Counted from the stretch's first letter, positions 43,207 to 52,200 are shown. The stretch: DNA of 64,000 nucleotides from Leucobacter sp. CX169 (GCF_017161405.1 NZ_CP071051.1:2728001-2792000), one strand, 5' to 3'. Made by a program: numbers and translations. The notes: generated by a model from the sequence alone, not told the origin.

Positions 43207-44241
43207 ATGCCCACCCCGCTCGCAGCACGTTGGATCAACACCACCGACTACCACACGGCCGGCGAGCCGTTCCGCATTGTGCACGAGGGAGTGCCCCAGC
43301 TTCCCGGGACAACCGTCGGCGAGCGCCGCGTCGCAGCGATTGCCGACGCAGGCGGCGCCGATACATTACGCCAGCTCCTCTGCAACGAACCCCGCGGTCA
43401 CGCCGATATGTACGGCGGATTCATTGTGCCGCCCGACGACGATGGCGCCCATCTGGGCGTGTTGTTCTGGCACAAGGACGGCTTCTCGACCGCCTGCGGC
43501 CACGGCACGATCGCGCTGGGTGTTTGGGCGACCGACACGGGCCTCGTCGAGTCGAACCCCGACGGCATCACCGAGGTGCGCATCGACGTGCCCTCGGGGC
43601 GCGTCGCCGCGCTCGTCGAGCGCTCGGGCGGCAAGCTCGTGGGGGCGACCTTCCGGAACGTGCCCTCGCATGTCATCGCACACAAGGTCACCGTCGAGAC
43701 ATCCCGCGGGCGCGTGCTCGCCTCGCTCAGCTTTAGCGGCGCGATCTACGCGCAGGTCCAGGCATCCGACCTCGGCCTCACGGTGTCCCCCGAGCACTAC
43801 ACCGAGCTCATCGCGCTCGGGCGCGAGATCAAGTGGGCCCTCAACGACTCAGCCGAGGCCCAGCACGCCGACGACCCCAGGCTCTCGGGCGTCTACGGCA
43901 CGATCCTGTGGGACGACCTCGGCGCGGGACCGGACGGACCCGCGCAGCGCAACGTCACGGTGTTCGCCGACGGTGAGGTCGACCGCTCGCCCTGCGGGTC
44001 GGGCACCGGCGCTCGCGTAACCACTCTCGCCGACCTCGGCGCCCTGCCTCTCGGTGCGACGCTCGAGCATCGGTCGATCGTCGACACGGTGTTCCACGCG
44101 AGCTGGGTCGCCGGAACGCCCCGCCCCGACGGCACCGCGACCGTGATCCCGTCCGTCACCGGCACCGCCTACATCACGGGCGAGCAGCGCTTCATGCTCG
44201 ACCCCGCCGACGCGCTTGGCACGGGTTTCACGCTGCGCTAG
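43207..44241 (+). CDS. Proline racemase family enzyme (hydroxyproline epimerase-like), paralogue 1
   Basis: A 344-residue enzyme of the diaminopimelate-epimerase-like fold. Both catalytic Cys are kept: C97 (STACGHGTIAL) and C263 (DRSPCGSGTGA). That favours a racemase/epimerase over the Ser- or Thr-substituted trans-3-hydroxyproline dehydratases. AAGGAG lies about 12 nt upstream of the ATG. It is the first gene of the hydroxyproline cluster, with its own operator-controlled promoter. It is only partly similar to paralogue 2 (45392) and may act on a different proline derivative. Confidence 0.85.
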   Translation: MPTPLAARWINTTDYHTAGEPFRIVHEGVPQLPGTTVGERRVAAIADAGGADTLRQLLCNEPRGHADMYGGFIVPPDDDGAHLGVLFWHKDGFSTACGHGTIALGVWATDTGLVESNPDGITEVRIDVPSGRVAALVERSGGKLVGATFRNVPSHVIAHKVTVETSRGRVLASLSFSGAIYAQVQASDLGLTVSPEHYTELIALGREIKWALNDSAEAQHADDPRLSGVYGTILWDDLGAGPDGPAQRNVTVFADGEVDRSPCGSGTGARVTTLADLGALPLGATLEHRSIVDTVFHASWVAGTPRPDGTATVIPSVTGTAYITGEQRFMLDPADALGTGFTLR

Positions 44242-44301
44242 CCACCTCCCGGGCGCAGGAAGCAGACCACGCTTCCCACGCCCCCGCATCGCATGGTACG
44301 C

Positions 44302-44316
44302 TGTGCAATGTCACAC
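44302..44316 (+). promoter_or_regulatory. GntR-type operator, copy 2
   Basis: TGTGCAATGTCACAC, identical to 43149-43163, 61 bp upstream of the DapA-family gene. A -10-like TACGCT (44297-44302) overlaps its left edge, so a bound dimer would cover the transcription start. Confidence 0.75.
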
Positions 44317-44376
44317 GCCACACACTGAAGTGCGGGGAGTTTCCGCCCGCTCGTCTCATCTATCGGAAGGATTCTC

Positions 44377-45282
44377 GTGACCGAGAAGAAGCCCTGGCAC
44401 GGAGTCATCGTTGCCACCGCCCTGCAGTTCAAGGACGACATGTCCGTCGACTACGACGCCTTCGGCGAACACGTCGCCTGGCTGGCCGCGAACGGCTGCG
44501 ACGGCGTCGCCCCCAACGGCTCACTGGGCGAGTACCAGAACCTCAGCGACGTCGAGCGCGCGCAGGTCATCAAGACCGCCGTCGACGCGTCCCCTGAGGG
44601 ATTCACCGTCATGGCGGGCGTCGGCGCGTACGGCGCCCTGCAGTCGGCTCACTGGGCAACCCAGGCGGCCGAGGCCGGCGCGAGCTGCGTCATGCTGCTG
44701 CCGCCGAACACGTTCCGCGCGAACCACGAGCAGGTCAAGGAGCACTACGCCACCGTCGCGAAGGCCGGCCTGCCGATCATCGGCTACAACAACCCCATCG
44801 ACACCAAGGTCGACCTGGTTCCCGAGCTGATCGCCGACATCTTCCACGCCGGCAACGTCGTGGGCGTGAAGGAGTTCTCGGGCGATCCCCGTCGCATCTA
44901 CGAGATCAAGGAGCTCGCTCCCGAGATCGACATCCTGATCGGCACCGACGACACGGTGCTCGAGGTCGGCCTCGCCGGCGCGGTCGGCTGGGTGTCCGGC
45001 TACCCCAACGCGATCCCGCAGACCTGCATCGAGCTGTTCAACCTGTGCACCTCGGGCAATGTCCAGGATCTCGTCCGCGGCCAGGAAATGTACCGCGACC
45101 TGCACTCGCTGCTGCGCTGGGATTCGAAGACCGAGTTCGTCCAGGCGATCAAGCTGTCGATGGATGTCGTTGGCCTCAAGGGCGGCAAGAGCCGTCCGCC
45201 GCGTGGCCCGCTCTCCCCCGAGATCACCGCGCGCATCATCGCCGACACCGAGGCCGCAGTCGCCAAGGGTTACGGTAAGTAA
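44377..45282 (+). CDS. DapA-family lyase, probable pyrroline-4-hydroxy-2-carboxylate deaminase
   Basis: A 301-residue Schiff-base aldolase-fold enzyme. The catalytic lysine is K165 (VVGVKEFSGD) and the conserved Tyr is Y137 (GYNNP). The substrate loop region is GVAPNGSLGEYQNLS. In the hydroxyproline pathway a member of this family deaminates 1-pyrroline-4-hydroxy-2-carboxylate to alpha-ketoglutarate semialdehyde; the neighbours make this the best call. The GTG start has GGAAGGA upstream. General DapA activity cannot be excluded from sequence alone. Confidence 0.85.
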   Translation: MTEKKPWHGVIVATALQFKDDMSVDYDAFGEHVAWLAANGCDGVAPNGSLGEYQNLSDVERAQVIKTAVDASPEGFTVMAGVGAYGALQSAHWATQAAEAGASCVMLLPPNTFRANHEQVKEHYATVAKAGLPIIGYNNPIDTKVDLVPELIADIFHAGNVVGVKEFSGDPRRIYEIKELAPEIDILIGTDDTVLEVGLAGAVGWVSGYPNAIPQTCIELFNLCTSGNVQDLVRGQEMYRDLHSLLRWDSKTEFVQAIKLSMDVVGLKGGKSRPPRGPLSPEITARIIADTEAAVAKGYGK

Positions 45283-45300
45283 CACGTTTCACGCTTCACC

Positions 45301-45340
45301 CGGCCGGGGCGTGCCGCACCATCTTGGCGCGCCCCGGCCG
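45301..45340 (+). promoter_or_regulatory. GC-rich intercistronic hairpin
   Basis: CGGCCGGGGCG (45301-45311) pairs perfectly with CGCCCCGGCCG (45330-45340), and inner TGCC/GGCG bases extend it. It lies between the deaminase and epimerase genes without a T-run, so it is probably a partial terminator or message-stability element. Confidence 0.55.
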
Positions 45341-45391
45341 TCCACCAACGCTTCTCGGGCGCATGATGCCCGTCCTGGACAGGAGGCCATG

Positions 45392-46399
45392 ATGCGCACA
45401 TCCCGCGTCTTCCACGCCGTCGATTCCCACACCGAGGGTATGCCCACCCGCGTCATCACCGGCGGCGTCGGCGTCTTTCCCGGGGCCACCATGGCCGAGC
45501 GACGGACCTGGTTCATGGAGAACTCGGACCACATTCGTACCCTCCTCATGACCGAGCCTCGCGGCCACGCCTCGATGAGCGGCGCGATCCTGCAGCCCCC
45601 GACGCGTCCCGACGCCGACTGGGGAGTGCTCTACATCGAGGTCTCCGGCTGCCTGCCCATGTGTGGGCACGGCACCATCGGCGTCGCCACCGTGCTGGTC
45701 GAGACCGGGATGGTCGAGGTGACCGAGCCGATCACCACTATCCGCCTCGACACCCCGGCCGGCCTCGTCGTGGCAGAGGTCGCCGTCGCGGACGGCAAGG
45801 CCGAGCACGTCACCATCACGAACGTTCCCTCCTTCTCGGTGCGCCGCGGCGCGCAGGTCGACGTGCCGGGCCTCGGTAGCGTCACCTACGACCTCGCCTT
45901 CGGCGGAAACTTCTACGCGATCGTCACGCTCGACTCACTGGGCATCGAGTTCCGGCAGGATCGCAGCAACAAGCAGCAGCTGCTCGACGCGGGCCTCGCG
46001 ATCTCGGAGGCGATCAACGCCGCCGACGAACCGGTACACCCCGAGCGCGACGACATTCGCGGCTGCCACCACGTGTACCTCGAGGCGCCCGGGTCGAACG
46101 CGACGCTCTCGCGGCACGCGATGGCGATCCAGCCCGGCTGGTTCGATCGCTCCCCCTGCGGCACCGGGACAAGCGCCCGGATGGCGCAGCTGCACGCCCG
46201 CGGCGAGCTGCCCCTGCACCAGGACTTCACGAACGAGTCGTACATCGGCTCGCGCTTCGTCGGCCGCCTGATCGGCGAGACGGCGGTGGCCGGGATCCCC
46301 GCGGTCATCCCGACTATCACGGGCCGCGCCTGGATCACGGGCACCGCCCAGTACATGCTCGACCCGAGCGATCCGTTCCCGACGGGATTCTCGCTGTGA
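45392..46399 (+). CDS. 4-hydroxyproline 2-epimerase (proline racemase family), paralogue 2
   Basis: A 335-residue enzyme with catalytic C91 (LPMCGHGTIG) and C256 (DRSPCGTGTSAR), the exact motif pair usual for 4-hydroxyproline 2-epimerases. It would convert trans-4-hydroxy-L-proline to cis-4-hydroxy-D-proline, the first step of the pathway. AGGAGG is 5 nt before the chosen ATG; the ATG one codon upstream is too close to it. The stop overlaps the GTG of the next gene (4 bp). Confidence 0.9.
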   Translation: MRTSRVFHAVDSHTEGMPTRVITGGVGVFPGATMAERRTWFMENSDHIRTLLMTEPRGHASMSGAILQPPTRPDADWGVLYIEVSGCLPMCGHGTIGVATVLVETGMVEVTEPITTIRLDTPAGLVVAEVAVADGKAEHVTITNVPSFSVRRGAQVDVPGLGSVTYDLAFGGNFYAIVTLDSLGIEFRQDRSNKQQLLDAGLAISEAINAADEPVHPERDDIRGCHHVYLEAPGSNATLSRHAMAIQPGWFDRSPCGTGTSARMAQLHARGELPLHQDFTNESYIGSRFVGRLIGETAVAGIPAVIPTITGRAWITGTAQYMLDPSDPFPTGFSL

Positions 46400-47373
46400 G
46401 CCTCGCGTTCCTCGACGCGGACGCGGTGCGCCGCGCCCTCCCGTTCGGCGTGGCAATGGATGCGCTCGACGCGGCGCTTCGCACCCACGTCGATCCCGAG
46501 CTGGACGGGCCACGACTGTTCAGCGACGCCCCCGGCGGCGAGTTCCTGGTCATGCCCGCCCAGGGGGCCGAGTTCAGCGGCCTCAAGGCGCTGACCGTCG
46601 CACCCGGCAACCCCGCGCGCGGGCTCGAGAAGATCCAGGGCCTCTACCTGCTCTTCTCGTCTGACGCGCTCGCCCCGGTCGCTGTCCTCGAGGGCGCCTG
46701 CCTGACCGCCATTCGCACGCCGGCCGTCACCATCTCCGCAGTCCGGGCGCTCGCGGCGATCGCCCCTGCCGGCGGCGAGCTTCCGGCCGCCCCGCGCATC
46801 CTCGTGTTTGGCGCGGGCGTCCAGGCGCTCAGCCACATCCGGGCTGCCCACGTCGCCTTCCCGGATGCCACGTTCGAGCTCATCGGCCGCCGACCTGAGC
46901 GCGTGGCGGCGCTCATCCAGGAGCTTCAGGGCGACCCCGAAAGCGCGTCTCTCGAGGTCGCTGACCGCACCAGCGACGTGGACGCCGCAGTCGCCGACGC
47001 GGACATCATCATCTGCGCGACGAGCGCGAGCGCGCCGCTCTTCGACGGCCGGCTCGTACAAGATCACGCCATCGTCGCCGCTACCGGCACCCACGGCCTC
47101 GATATGCGCGAGGTCGACGACCACCTCGTCACCCGCAGCGACCTCGTGGTCGAGGGACGCGGCTCGGCCGAGCGCGAGAACGGCAACCTGGCGACCACCT
47201 GGAGCGAGGCCGACTGGCGCGAGCGACCCCCGGCGAACCTCCGCGACCTCGCGCTTGGGCGCATGGCCCGTTCCGCCGGTCGGCCCGCCCTCTACACCGG
47301 CGTCGGCATGTCGTGGGAAGATCTTGTCTGCGCTACCGCCGCATACGCGACGTACCTTCACTCCTCGAAGTAG
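46396..47373 (+). CDS. Ornithine cyclodeaminase family protein, probable pyrroline-2-carboxylate reductase
   Basis: A 325-residue Rossmann-type enzyme of the OCD/mu-crystallin family: GLEKIQGLYLLFSSDALAPVAVLEGACLTAIRTPAVT, then LVFGAGVQALSHIRA for NAD(P) binding, ADIIICATSASAPLFDG and VAATGTHGLDMREVDDHL. In hydroxyproline gene clusters such proteins reduce 1-pyrroline-2-carboxylate to L-proline, which handles the product of trans-3-hydroxyproline dehydration. It is translationally coupled to the epimerase. Confidence 0.83.
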   Translation: MSLAFLDADAVRRALPFGVAMDALDAALRTHVDPELDGPRLFSDAPGGEFLVMPAQGAEFSGLKALTVAPGNPARGLEKIQGLYLLFSSDALAPVAVLEGACLTAIRTPAVTISAVRALAAIAPAGGELPAAPRILVFGAGVQALSHIRAAHVAFPDATFELIGRRPERVAALIQELQGDPESASLEVADRTSDVDAAVADADIIICATSASAPLFDGRLVQDHAIVAATGTHGLDMREVDDHLVTRSDLVVEGRGSAERENGNLATTWSEADWRERPPANLRDLALGRMARSAGRPALYTGVGMSWEDLVCATAAYATYLHSSK

Positions 47374-47390
47374 CGCGGCAAGGAGCCCAC

Positions 47391-48101
47391 ATGTCGATCG
47401 AGTCTCAGACCTACTCAGCCAGCTTCAACCCGCTGCGTCGCCCGTTGAACCTGCGTGAGTCGGTCCTCGAACAACTCCGCACCGCGATTATCACGGGCGG
47501 GCTCGCGGAGGGCACCGTGGTGTCTGCACCAACGCTCGGTCAGGCGCTCGGAGTTTCGGCAACCCCCGTGCGGGAGGCGATGATGGACCTCGCCCGCGAG
47601 GGTCTCGTCGAAACGATCAAGAACAAGGGATTCCGGATCACGGCCATGTCCGACAAGGAGCTCGACGACCTCGCGGCGATCCGCCTGCTCATTGAGCCGC
47701 CGTCGATACACGGCGTCGTCGGCAAGATCTCCGCAACCGGGTTCGCCGAGCTGCGCGAGCTCGCCGACCTCTGCCTGGAGGCCGCGATCGCGGAGGACCT
47801 CGAGGCGTACCTGCGCCACGACCGCGAACTCCACGCGCGCCTGCTGAGCTACACCGGCAACCCGCAACTCGTCGACCTCGCCACCAAGCTTCGCCTGCGC
47901 ACCCGCATGTATGGCTTGTCGGCACTCGCCCGCAACAAGAAACTTGCGGACTCGTCCCGCGAACACCATGAGCTTCTGCGCTTGCTGCAGGAGGACGATG
48001 GCGCCGGCGCCGAACAGCTCCTGCGCGCGCACATCAGCCACGCCCGCGAGATCTGGGCGACCGGCGGCGACAGCGAACCACCCACGGAGGGCAGCGCGTG
48101 A
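47391..48101 (+). CDS. GntR-family regulator (FCD type) of the hydroxyproline cluster
   Basis: A 236-residue regulator. The winged helix (about 22-85) includes LRTAIITGGLAEGTVVSAPTLGQALGVSATPVREAMMDLAREGLV. An FCD domain follows (95-220, RHDRELHARLLSYTGNPQLVDL with the usual D-x3-H). The ATG at 47391 has AAGGAG 8 nt upstream. It is embedded in the operon, overlaps the next gene by 4 bp, and probably binds TGTG-N6-CACA at 43149 and 44302 and, more weakly, at 57379. The ligand is expected to be a hydroxyproline or a pathway intermediate. Confidence 0.88.
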   Translation: MSIESQTYSASFNPLRRPLNLRESVLEQLRTAIITGGLAEGTVVSAPTLGQALGVSATPVREAMMDLAREGLVETIKNKGFRITAMSDKELDDLAAIRLLIEPPSIHGVVGKISATGFAELRELADLCLEAAIAEDLEAYLRHDRELHARLLSYTGNPQLVDLATKLRLRTRMYGLSALARNKKLADSSREHHELLRLLQEDDGAGAEQLLRAHISHAREIWATGGDSEPPTEGSA

Positions 48102-49252
48102 CCCAAACCTCTGACGTTGTCATCATCGGCGCTGGCATCATTGGCTGCGCGACCGCGTACTTCGCGGCTCGCGCGGGACTGTCCGTCACGGTGGTCGAAA
48201 GGGACCTCCCCGCGGGCGGCACCACCTCACGCTGCGAGGGAAACATCCTCGTCTCGGACAAAGAGCTCGGCCCCGAGCTCGAACTCACGCAGTACTCGCT
48301 CGGCATCTGGAAAGGCGAGCTCGCCGAGTTCGGCCACCTTTGGGAGTTCGAGGCCAAGGGCGGCATCATCGTGGCGTCCGAGGAGTCGAGCCTGAAGACC
48401 CTCGAGCGGTTCTCGTCCGCCCAGCGTGGTTTCGGCATCAACGCCCAGCGCCTCGATAGCGGCGAGCTGCGCGCGCTCGAACCGAACGTCACCGACCGTG
48501 CCCTCGGCGCGGCTTTCTACCCCGAGGACAGCCAGGTGCAGCCCATCCTGGCGGCGACCCACCTCCTGCGCCTCGCCCAGCTGGCCGGCGCGACGCTCGT
48601 CACCCGCGCGCCCGTCACCGAGCTGCTGCGCGACGGCGATCGGGTCACCGGGGTGCGCACCCCGCGCGGCGACTTTTCCGCCGCCCACGTCGTCAACACG
48701 GCAGGCCCCTGGAGCGGCGAGGTTGCGAAGCTCGCCGGAGTCGCGCTGCCGATCCTGCCCCGTCGCGGCTTCGTACTCGTGACCGAGCCGCTGCCACCCC
48801 GGGTATTCCACAAGGTCTATGCCGCCGAGTACGTCGACAACGTCGCCACCGCCGACGAGGGCCTGCAGGCCTCACCCGTGGTGGAGGGCACTCCGGCCGG
48901 CAGCATCCTCATCGGCTCGAGCCGCGAACGCATCGGCTTTGACGGGACGGTAAGCCCCGAGGCGCTCGCGACCATCGCGCGAAACGCGATCACCCTCTTC
49001 CCCTTCCTGGAGCGCACGCGGATCCTGCGCCAGTACCACGGGTTCCGCCCCTACTGCCCCGACCATCTTCCGGTCATCGGGCCCGACCCCCGCACTCCGG
49101 GTCTCTGGCACGCCAGCGGGCACGAGGGCGCCGGCATCGGGCTCTCCGTCGGCACCGGAAAGCTGCTCGCGCAGGCGCTCGCCGGCGAGCACACCGACCT
49201 GCCCCTTACCGCCTTCCGTCCCGAACGATTCGATGAGGAGCGTGCCGCATGA
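48098..49252 (+). CDS. FAD-dependent D-hydroxyproline dehydrogenase, DAO-fold (beta) subunit
   Basis: A 384-residue DAO-type flavoprotein. The dinucleotide motif GAGIIG is at residues 11-16. The substrate domain holds FEAKGGIIVASEESSL, FYPEDSQVQP, VVNTAGPWSGEVAKLAG and the late RQYHGFRPYCPDHLPVIGP ... ASGHEGAGIGLSVGTGKLLAQ. With the next two genes it forms the beta-gamma-alpha order of heteromeric D-hydroxyproline (or sarcosine-like) dehydrogenases, which oxidise cis-4-hydroxy-D-proline to pyrroline-4-hydroxy-2-carboxylate. It overlaps both neighbours by 4 bp. Confidence 0.87.
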   Translation: MTQTSDVVIIGAGIIGCATAYFAARAGLSVTVVERDLPAGGTTSRCEGNILVSDKELGPELELTQYSLGIWKGELAEFGHLWEFEAKGGIIVASEESSLKTLERFSSAQRGFGINAQRLDSGELRALEPNVTDRALGAAFYPEDSQVQPILAATHLLRLAQLAGATLVTRAPVTELLRDGDRVTGVRTPRGDFSAAHVVNTAGPWSGEVAKLAGVALPILPRRGFVLVTEPLPPRVFHKVYAAEYVDNVATADEGLQASPVVEGTPAGSILIGSSRERIGFDGTVSPEALATIARNAITLFPFLERTRILRQYHGFRPYCPDHLPVIGPDPRTPGLWHASGHEGAGIGLSVGTGKLLAQALAGEHTDLPLTAFRPERFDEERAA

Positions 49253-49629
49253 GCGAGACGACCCCCGACCGCGTACAGGCCACCTTCGAGGGCGAGCCCA
49301 TCGAGGCCGACGCCGGCGCGAGCATCGCGGCGGCCCTGATTGGCTCGGGGCGCCAGGCGTGGCGCACCACTCGCGGCGGCACGCCGCGCGGGCTGTTCTG
49401 CGGCATCGGCGTCTGCTTCGACTGCCTCGTCGAGGTCGATGGCGAGTCGGGCCAGCGGGCTTGCATGATTCCGCTCGCGCCAGGCATGGACGTGCGCGCT
49501 CACGGGGGCGAGTTCGCGGACGGGGCCGGGGCCGGGTCAGCCGCGGCAGAAGGCGCTGCCTCTCCAGCAGGATCCTGCGAGAGCTCACCGACCGACATGA
49601 ACTCAGCGACGGACGGGGTCGGCGCGTGA
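49249..49629 (+). CDS. (2Fe-2S)-binding subunit of hydroxyproline dehydrogenase
   Basis: A 126-residue ferredoxin-like subunit. The four cluster ligands are C51, C56, C59 (CGIGVCFDC) and C72 (RACM), the plant-type 2Fe-2S pattern found in SoxX/HcnA-like subunits. It passes electrons between the two flavin subunits. The conserved domain ends near residue 95, and the last 30 residues (Ala/Gly/Ser-rich) are low-complexity. That tail contains a GCAGGATCCTGC palindrome at 49567-49578. It overlaps the next gene by 4 bp. Confidence 0.88.
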   Translation: MSETTPDRVQATFEGEPIEADAGASIAAALIGSGRQAWRTTRGGTPRGLFCGIGVCFDCLVEVDGESGQRACMIPLAPGMDVRAHGGEFADGAGAGSAAAEGAASPAGSCESSPTDMNSATDGVGA

Positions 49630-51098
49630 AGCCGGTCAGCACGGCCCCCCGGTTCGACGTCGCAATCGTCGGGGCGGGGCCGGCCGGCCTTGCCGCGTCA
49701 GAGACCGCCCTCGCCGGCGGCGCCCGTGTCGTCGTAATCGATTCGGGCGCTCAGCCGGGCGGCCAGTTCTGGCGGCACCGCTCGGAGGCTGCGGGGGTGC
49801 GCGACGGCGGTGAGTTCCATCACGGCTGGGGCGAATACCTCGAGCTTCGGGCTGCCTTCGACGCCGGCATCGCTTCCGGCGCCCTTACCTACCTCCCTGC
49901 CACGAGCGTATGGCTCGCCAGGCAGCGCCCGAACGAGGAGTTCCGGCTCGACCTCGCTCCGAGCTACGGCCCGGGAACGTCGACGATCCCGGCTGTGCAG
50001 GCCACGCGCCTCGTGCTCGCCACCGGTGGCTACGACCGCCAGCTGCCCGTGCCGGGCTGGGATCTGCCCGGCGTGATGGCGGCCGGGGGCATCCAGGCGC
50101 ACGTGAAGCAGAACGGCTCGCTGCCGGGTTCACGGTTTGTGATTGCTGGCACCGGCCCGTTCCTGCTGCCGGTCGCCGCGAACGTCACCCAGGCCGGGGG
50201 CACCGTGGCGGCCGTGCTCGAGTCGGCGAACCTCGCCGACTGGCTGCCCCGCCTGCACCGCGCCGCCGGCGTGCCATCGAAGGGGTTGGAGGGAGCCGGC
50301 TACATCTGGACCTTCCTGCGCCACCGCATTCCCTACCGCCCGCGCACCATCATCACCGAGATTCTCGGCGACGACCGCGTCACCGGCGTCCGCACAGCCC
50401 GGGTCGGCCGTGACGGCGTCCCGGTCGCCGGGACCGAACGCACGATCTCCGGCATCGACGGCGTCGGCCTCGGCTGGGGCTTCACCCCGCAGCTCGAACT
50501 GCCGGTGCAGCTCGGCGTGCAGACCGCGGTCGACGTTGACGGGTCGCTCATCGCCCCGGTCGACGACGGTCAACGCAGCAGCGTGCCCGGGCTCTTGCTC
50601 GCGGGTGAGCTCACCGGCGTCGGGGGCGCAGCGCTCGCGGTGCTCGAGGGCCGCATCGCCGGCCGCGTGGCCGCCGCTGAAGCGTTGGGGGGCGGCTCGG
50701 GTGCAGTCTCTGGCACCGCCTCGGGTGCCGCCCTCGCGCGTCCCGCCGAGCTGCGCTCCGCGCGCCGCCAGCGGGCCTTCGCCTCGGCGATGCACCAGGC
50801 GCACCCCGTGCCCGCCGGCTGGCAGGAAGTTGTCACCGATGACTGCCTCGTCTGCCGCTGCGAGGAGGTCGACGCGGGCACCATCCGCGCCGCGCGCAGC
50901 GAGCTTTCCGGCGACGACCACCGCTCCCAGAAGGGCGTCACCCGCGCCGGCATGGGCTGGTGCCAGGGCCGGGTCTGCGGCTTCGCCGCCGCCTCAATCG
51001 CCGGGGCTGGCGCACCCACACAGGCCTCGCTGGCGAGCTCGTCCAAGCGCCCGATCGCTCAACCGGTGCCGCTTTCGGCGCTGACGGAGATCGAGTAG
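49626..51098 (+). CDS. FAD/NAD(P) oxidoreductase, alpha subunit of hydroxyproline dehydrogenase
   Basis: A 490-residue flavoprotein of the pyridine-nucleotide-disulfide fold. The FAD motif GAGPAG is at residues 16-21, a second nucleotide motif is near FVIAGTGPFLLPVAANVTQAGGTV, and there is a C-terminal BFD-like 2Fe-2S domain with C410, C412, C446 and C451 (CRCEE; WCQGRVC). This matches the alpha subunit of HcnB/SoxA-type dehydrogenases. The GTG start lies in the stop of the 2Fe-2S gene. Together the three subunits form a membrane-linked dehydrogenase. Last gene of the cluster. Confidence 0.87.
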   Translation: MKPVSTAPRFDVAIVGAGPAGLAASETALAGGARVVVIDSGAQPGGQFWRHRSEAAGVRDGGEFHHGWGEYLELRAAFDAGIASGALTYLPATSVWLARQRPNEEFRLDLAPSYGPGTSTIPAVQATRLVLATGGYDRQLPVPGWDLPGVMAAGGIQAHVKQNGSLPGSRFVIAGTGPFLLPVAANVTQAGGTVAAVLESANLADWLPRLHRAAGVPSKGLEGAGYIWTFLRHRIPYRPRTIITEILGDDRVTGVRTARVGRDGVPVAGTERTISGIDGVGLGWGFTPQLELPVQLGVQTAVDVDGSLIAPVDDGQRSSVPGLLLAGELTGVGGAALAVLEGRIAGRVAAAEALGGGSGAVSGTASGAALARPAELRSARRQRAFASAMHQAHPVPAGWQEVVTDDCLVCRCEEVDAGTIRAARSELSGDDHRSQKGVTRAGMGWCQGRVCGFAAASIAGAGAPTQASLASSSKRPIAQPVPLSALTEIE

Positions 51099-51136
51099 AC
51101 GAGCCACTGCGCGTCGGGCGGCGCTGCTGCCTCAGC

Positions 51137-51538
51137 CTAGAGCGATGCCTTCTCGACTAAGTATCGTGCCGCCCGCTCAGCGCTGGCGAGCTTGGCCACG
51201 CTGACGGGGTCATGCCCGTAGCCGGCACGGGTCTTCATCGCGAGCAAGACCCCTAGAGATTTGGCTGCTTGCTTGTCCACAGAAGCGATCAGGGCAATCG
51301 CGTCCTGATGGTTCTCACCCTTGGCATGCTTACCCAATGCGCCAGCGCAAATTGCGTCCGCCGCCGCGATACCGGCATGTACGAACAACGTCACGCAGGC
51401 GTCCGCGATATCTGCACCCTCGGAGAGTTCTCGCGCGTCATCTGCAACCTGCAAGAACTGCTGAGCTTTGGCAAGCCTGCCCAGCCGGACCGCTTTGTCG
51501 GCAGCGACGGTTCTCGCGTTTTCGCGCTTCGGGGTCAT
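51137..51538 (-). CDS. HEPN-domain toxin, HepT-like
   Basis: A 133-residue all-helical protein. The HEPN ribonuclease motif R-x4-H is R104-H109 in KTRAGYGHDPVS, and the upstream helix ADACVTLFVHAGIAAADAICAGALG is typical of the family. HepT-type toxins cleave RNA and are silenced by AMP-tagging near the active site. The gene starts inside the stop of the MntA-like gene (4-bp overlap), the standard antitoxin-first order. It converges with the dehydrogenase gene, and the two stops are 38 bp apart. Confidence 0.82.
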   Translation of the reverse strand: MTPKRENARTVAADKAVRLGRLAKAQQFLQVADDARELSEGADIADACVTLFVHAGIAAADAICAGALGKHAKGENHQDAIALIASVDKQAAKSLGVLLAMKTRAGYGHDPVSVAKLASAERAARYLVEKASL

Positions 51539-52158
51539 GCGTGCGCTACTTCCTTACGGAGCTGCTTACGAAGCCAGGACGGGTCACCCGCGAGATCGAT
51601 GCCCTCCGCGAGAATCGAGTCGAAAATACTCGCAGGCCGCACCTCTGAGCTGCGGTACACCAGAGGACGCACATCGTTACCGGTCCACAGCGTTACCCGC
51701 GCCGCCAGCTGACCCACCGCTTCCTCCACAGATTCTTCTGTCGCCGCGTCCGGCATGATGACAAGAATGTCGATGTCACTGTCGTCATGCATATCGTTGC
51801 GCGCAGCGGATCCGAAGATCTTGGCAGTGAGCGGCTGGACCTGCCACACGGAAATGTCTTGGCGAATACGCGAAATCAGCTCGCTCTTGATTCCGGCAAT
51901 CCTCAGAATGATCTCTGCCAGGAGGTGGTCCTGGTTGAGCGCGTAAGCGATGCTTCTTCCCACACTCCGCTCGAGGAGCACTCCCTGCGCCGCAAGCCGC
52001 GCGACTGATTTACGTATGCCTTGAGGCGAGCCGTGCTCGGGCAACAACTGGTGGATCTGCTGTATTGACAGGTACTGTTCAACGCGAGCCAGCACCGTCA
52101 ACACCTGAGAATCGAGCCCGGTGGTGCTGACCGCCGCGAATGGATTTTGCAGACGCAT
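51535..52158 (-). CDS. MntA-like nucleotidyltransferase antitoxin with N-terminal winged helix
   Basis: A 207-residue protein. Residues 15-75 form a winged helix-turn-helix (QVLTVLARVEQYLSIQQIHQLLP...GIRKSVARLAAQGVL). The nucleotidyltransferase domain has the minimal motif G116-S117-x10-D128-x-D130 (FGSAARNDMHDDSDIDILV), and the later third Asp is probably present. MntA antitoxins add AMP to HepT. The extra DNA-binding domain suggests that it also represses its own promoter through the phased repeats at 52201-52252. The ATG has GGGAGGTGA upstream. Confidence 0.85.
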   Translation of the reverse strand: MRLQNPFAAVSTTGLDSQVLTVLARVEQYLSIQQIHQLLPEHGSPQGIRKSVARLAAQGVLLERSVGRSIAYALNQDHLLAEIILRIAGIKSELISRIRQDISVWQVQPLTAKIFGSAARNDMHDDSDIDILVIMPDAATEESVEEAVGQLAARVTLWTGNDVRPLVYRSSEVRPASIFDSILAEGIDLAGDPSWLRKQLRKEVAHA

Positions 52159-52200
52159 GTGCAGTCACCTCCCTTGTTCCTACACACGAGAAAGCCTGAC

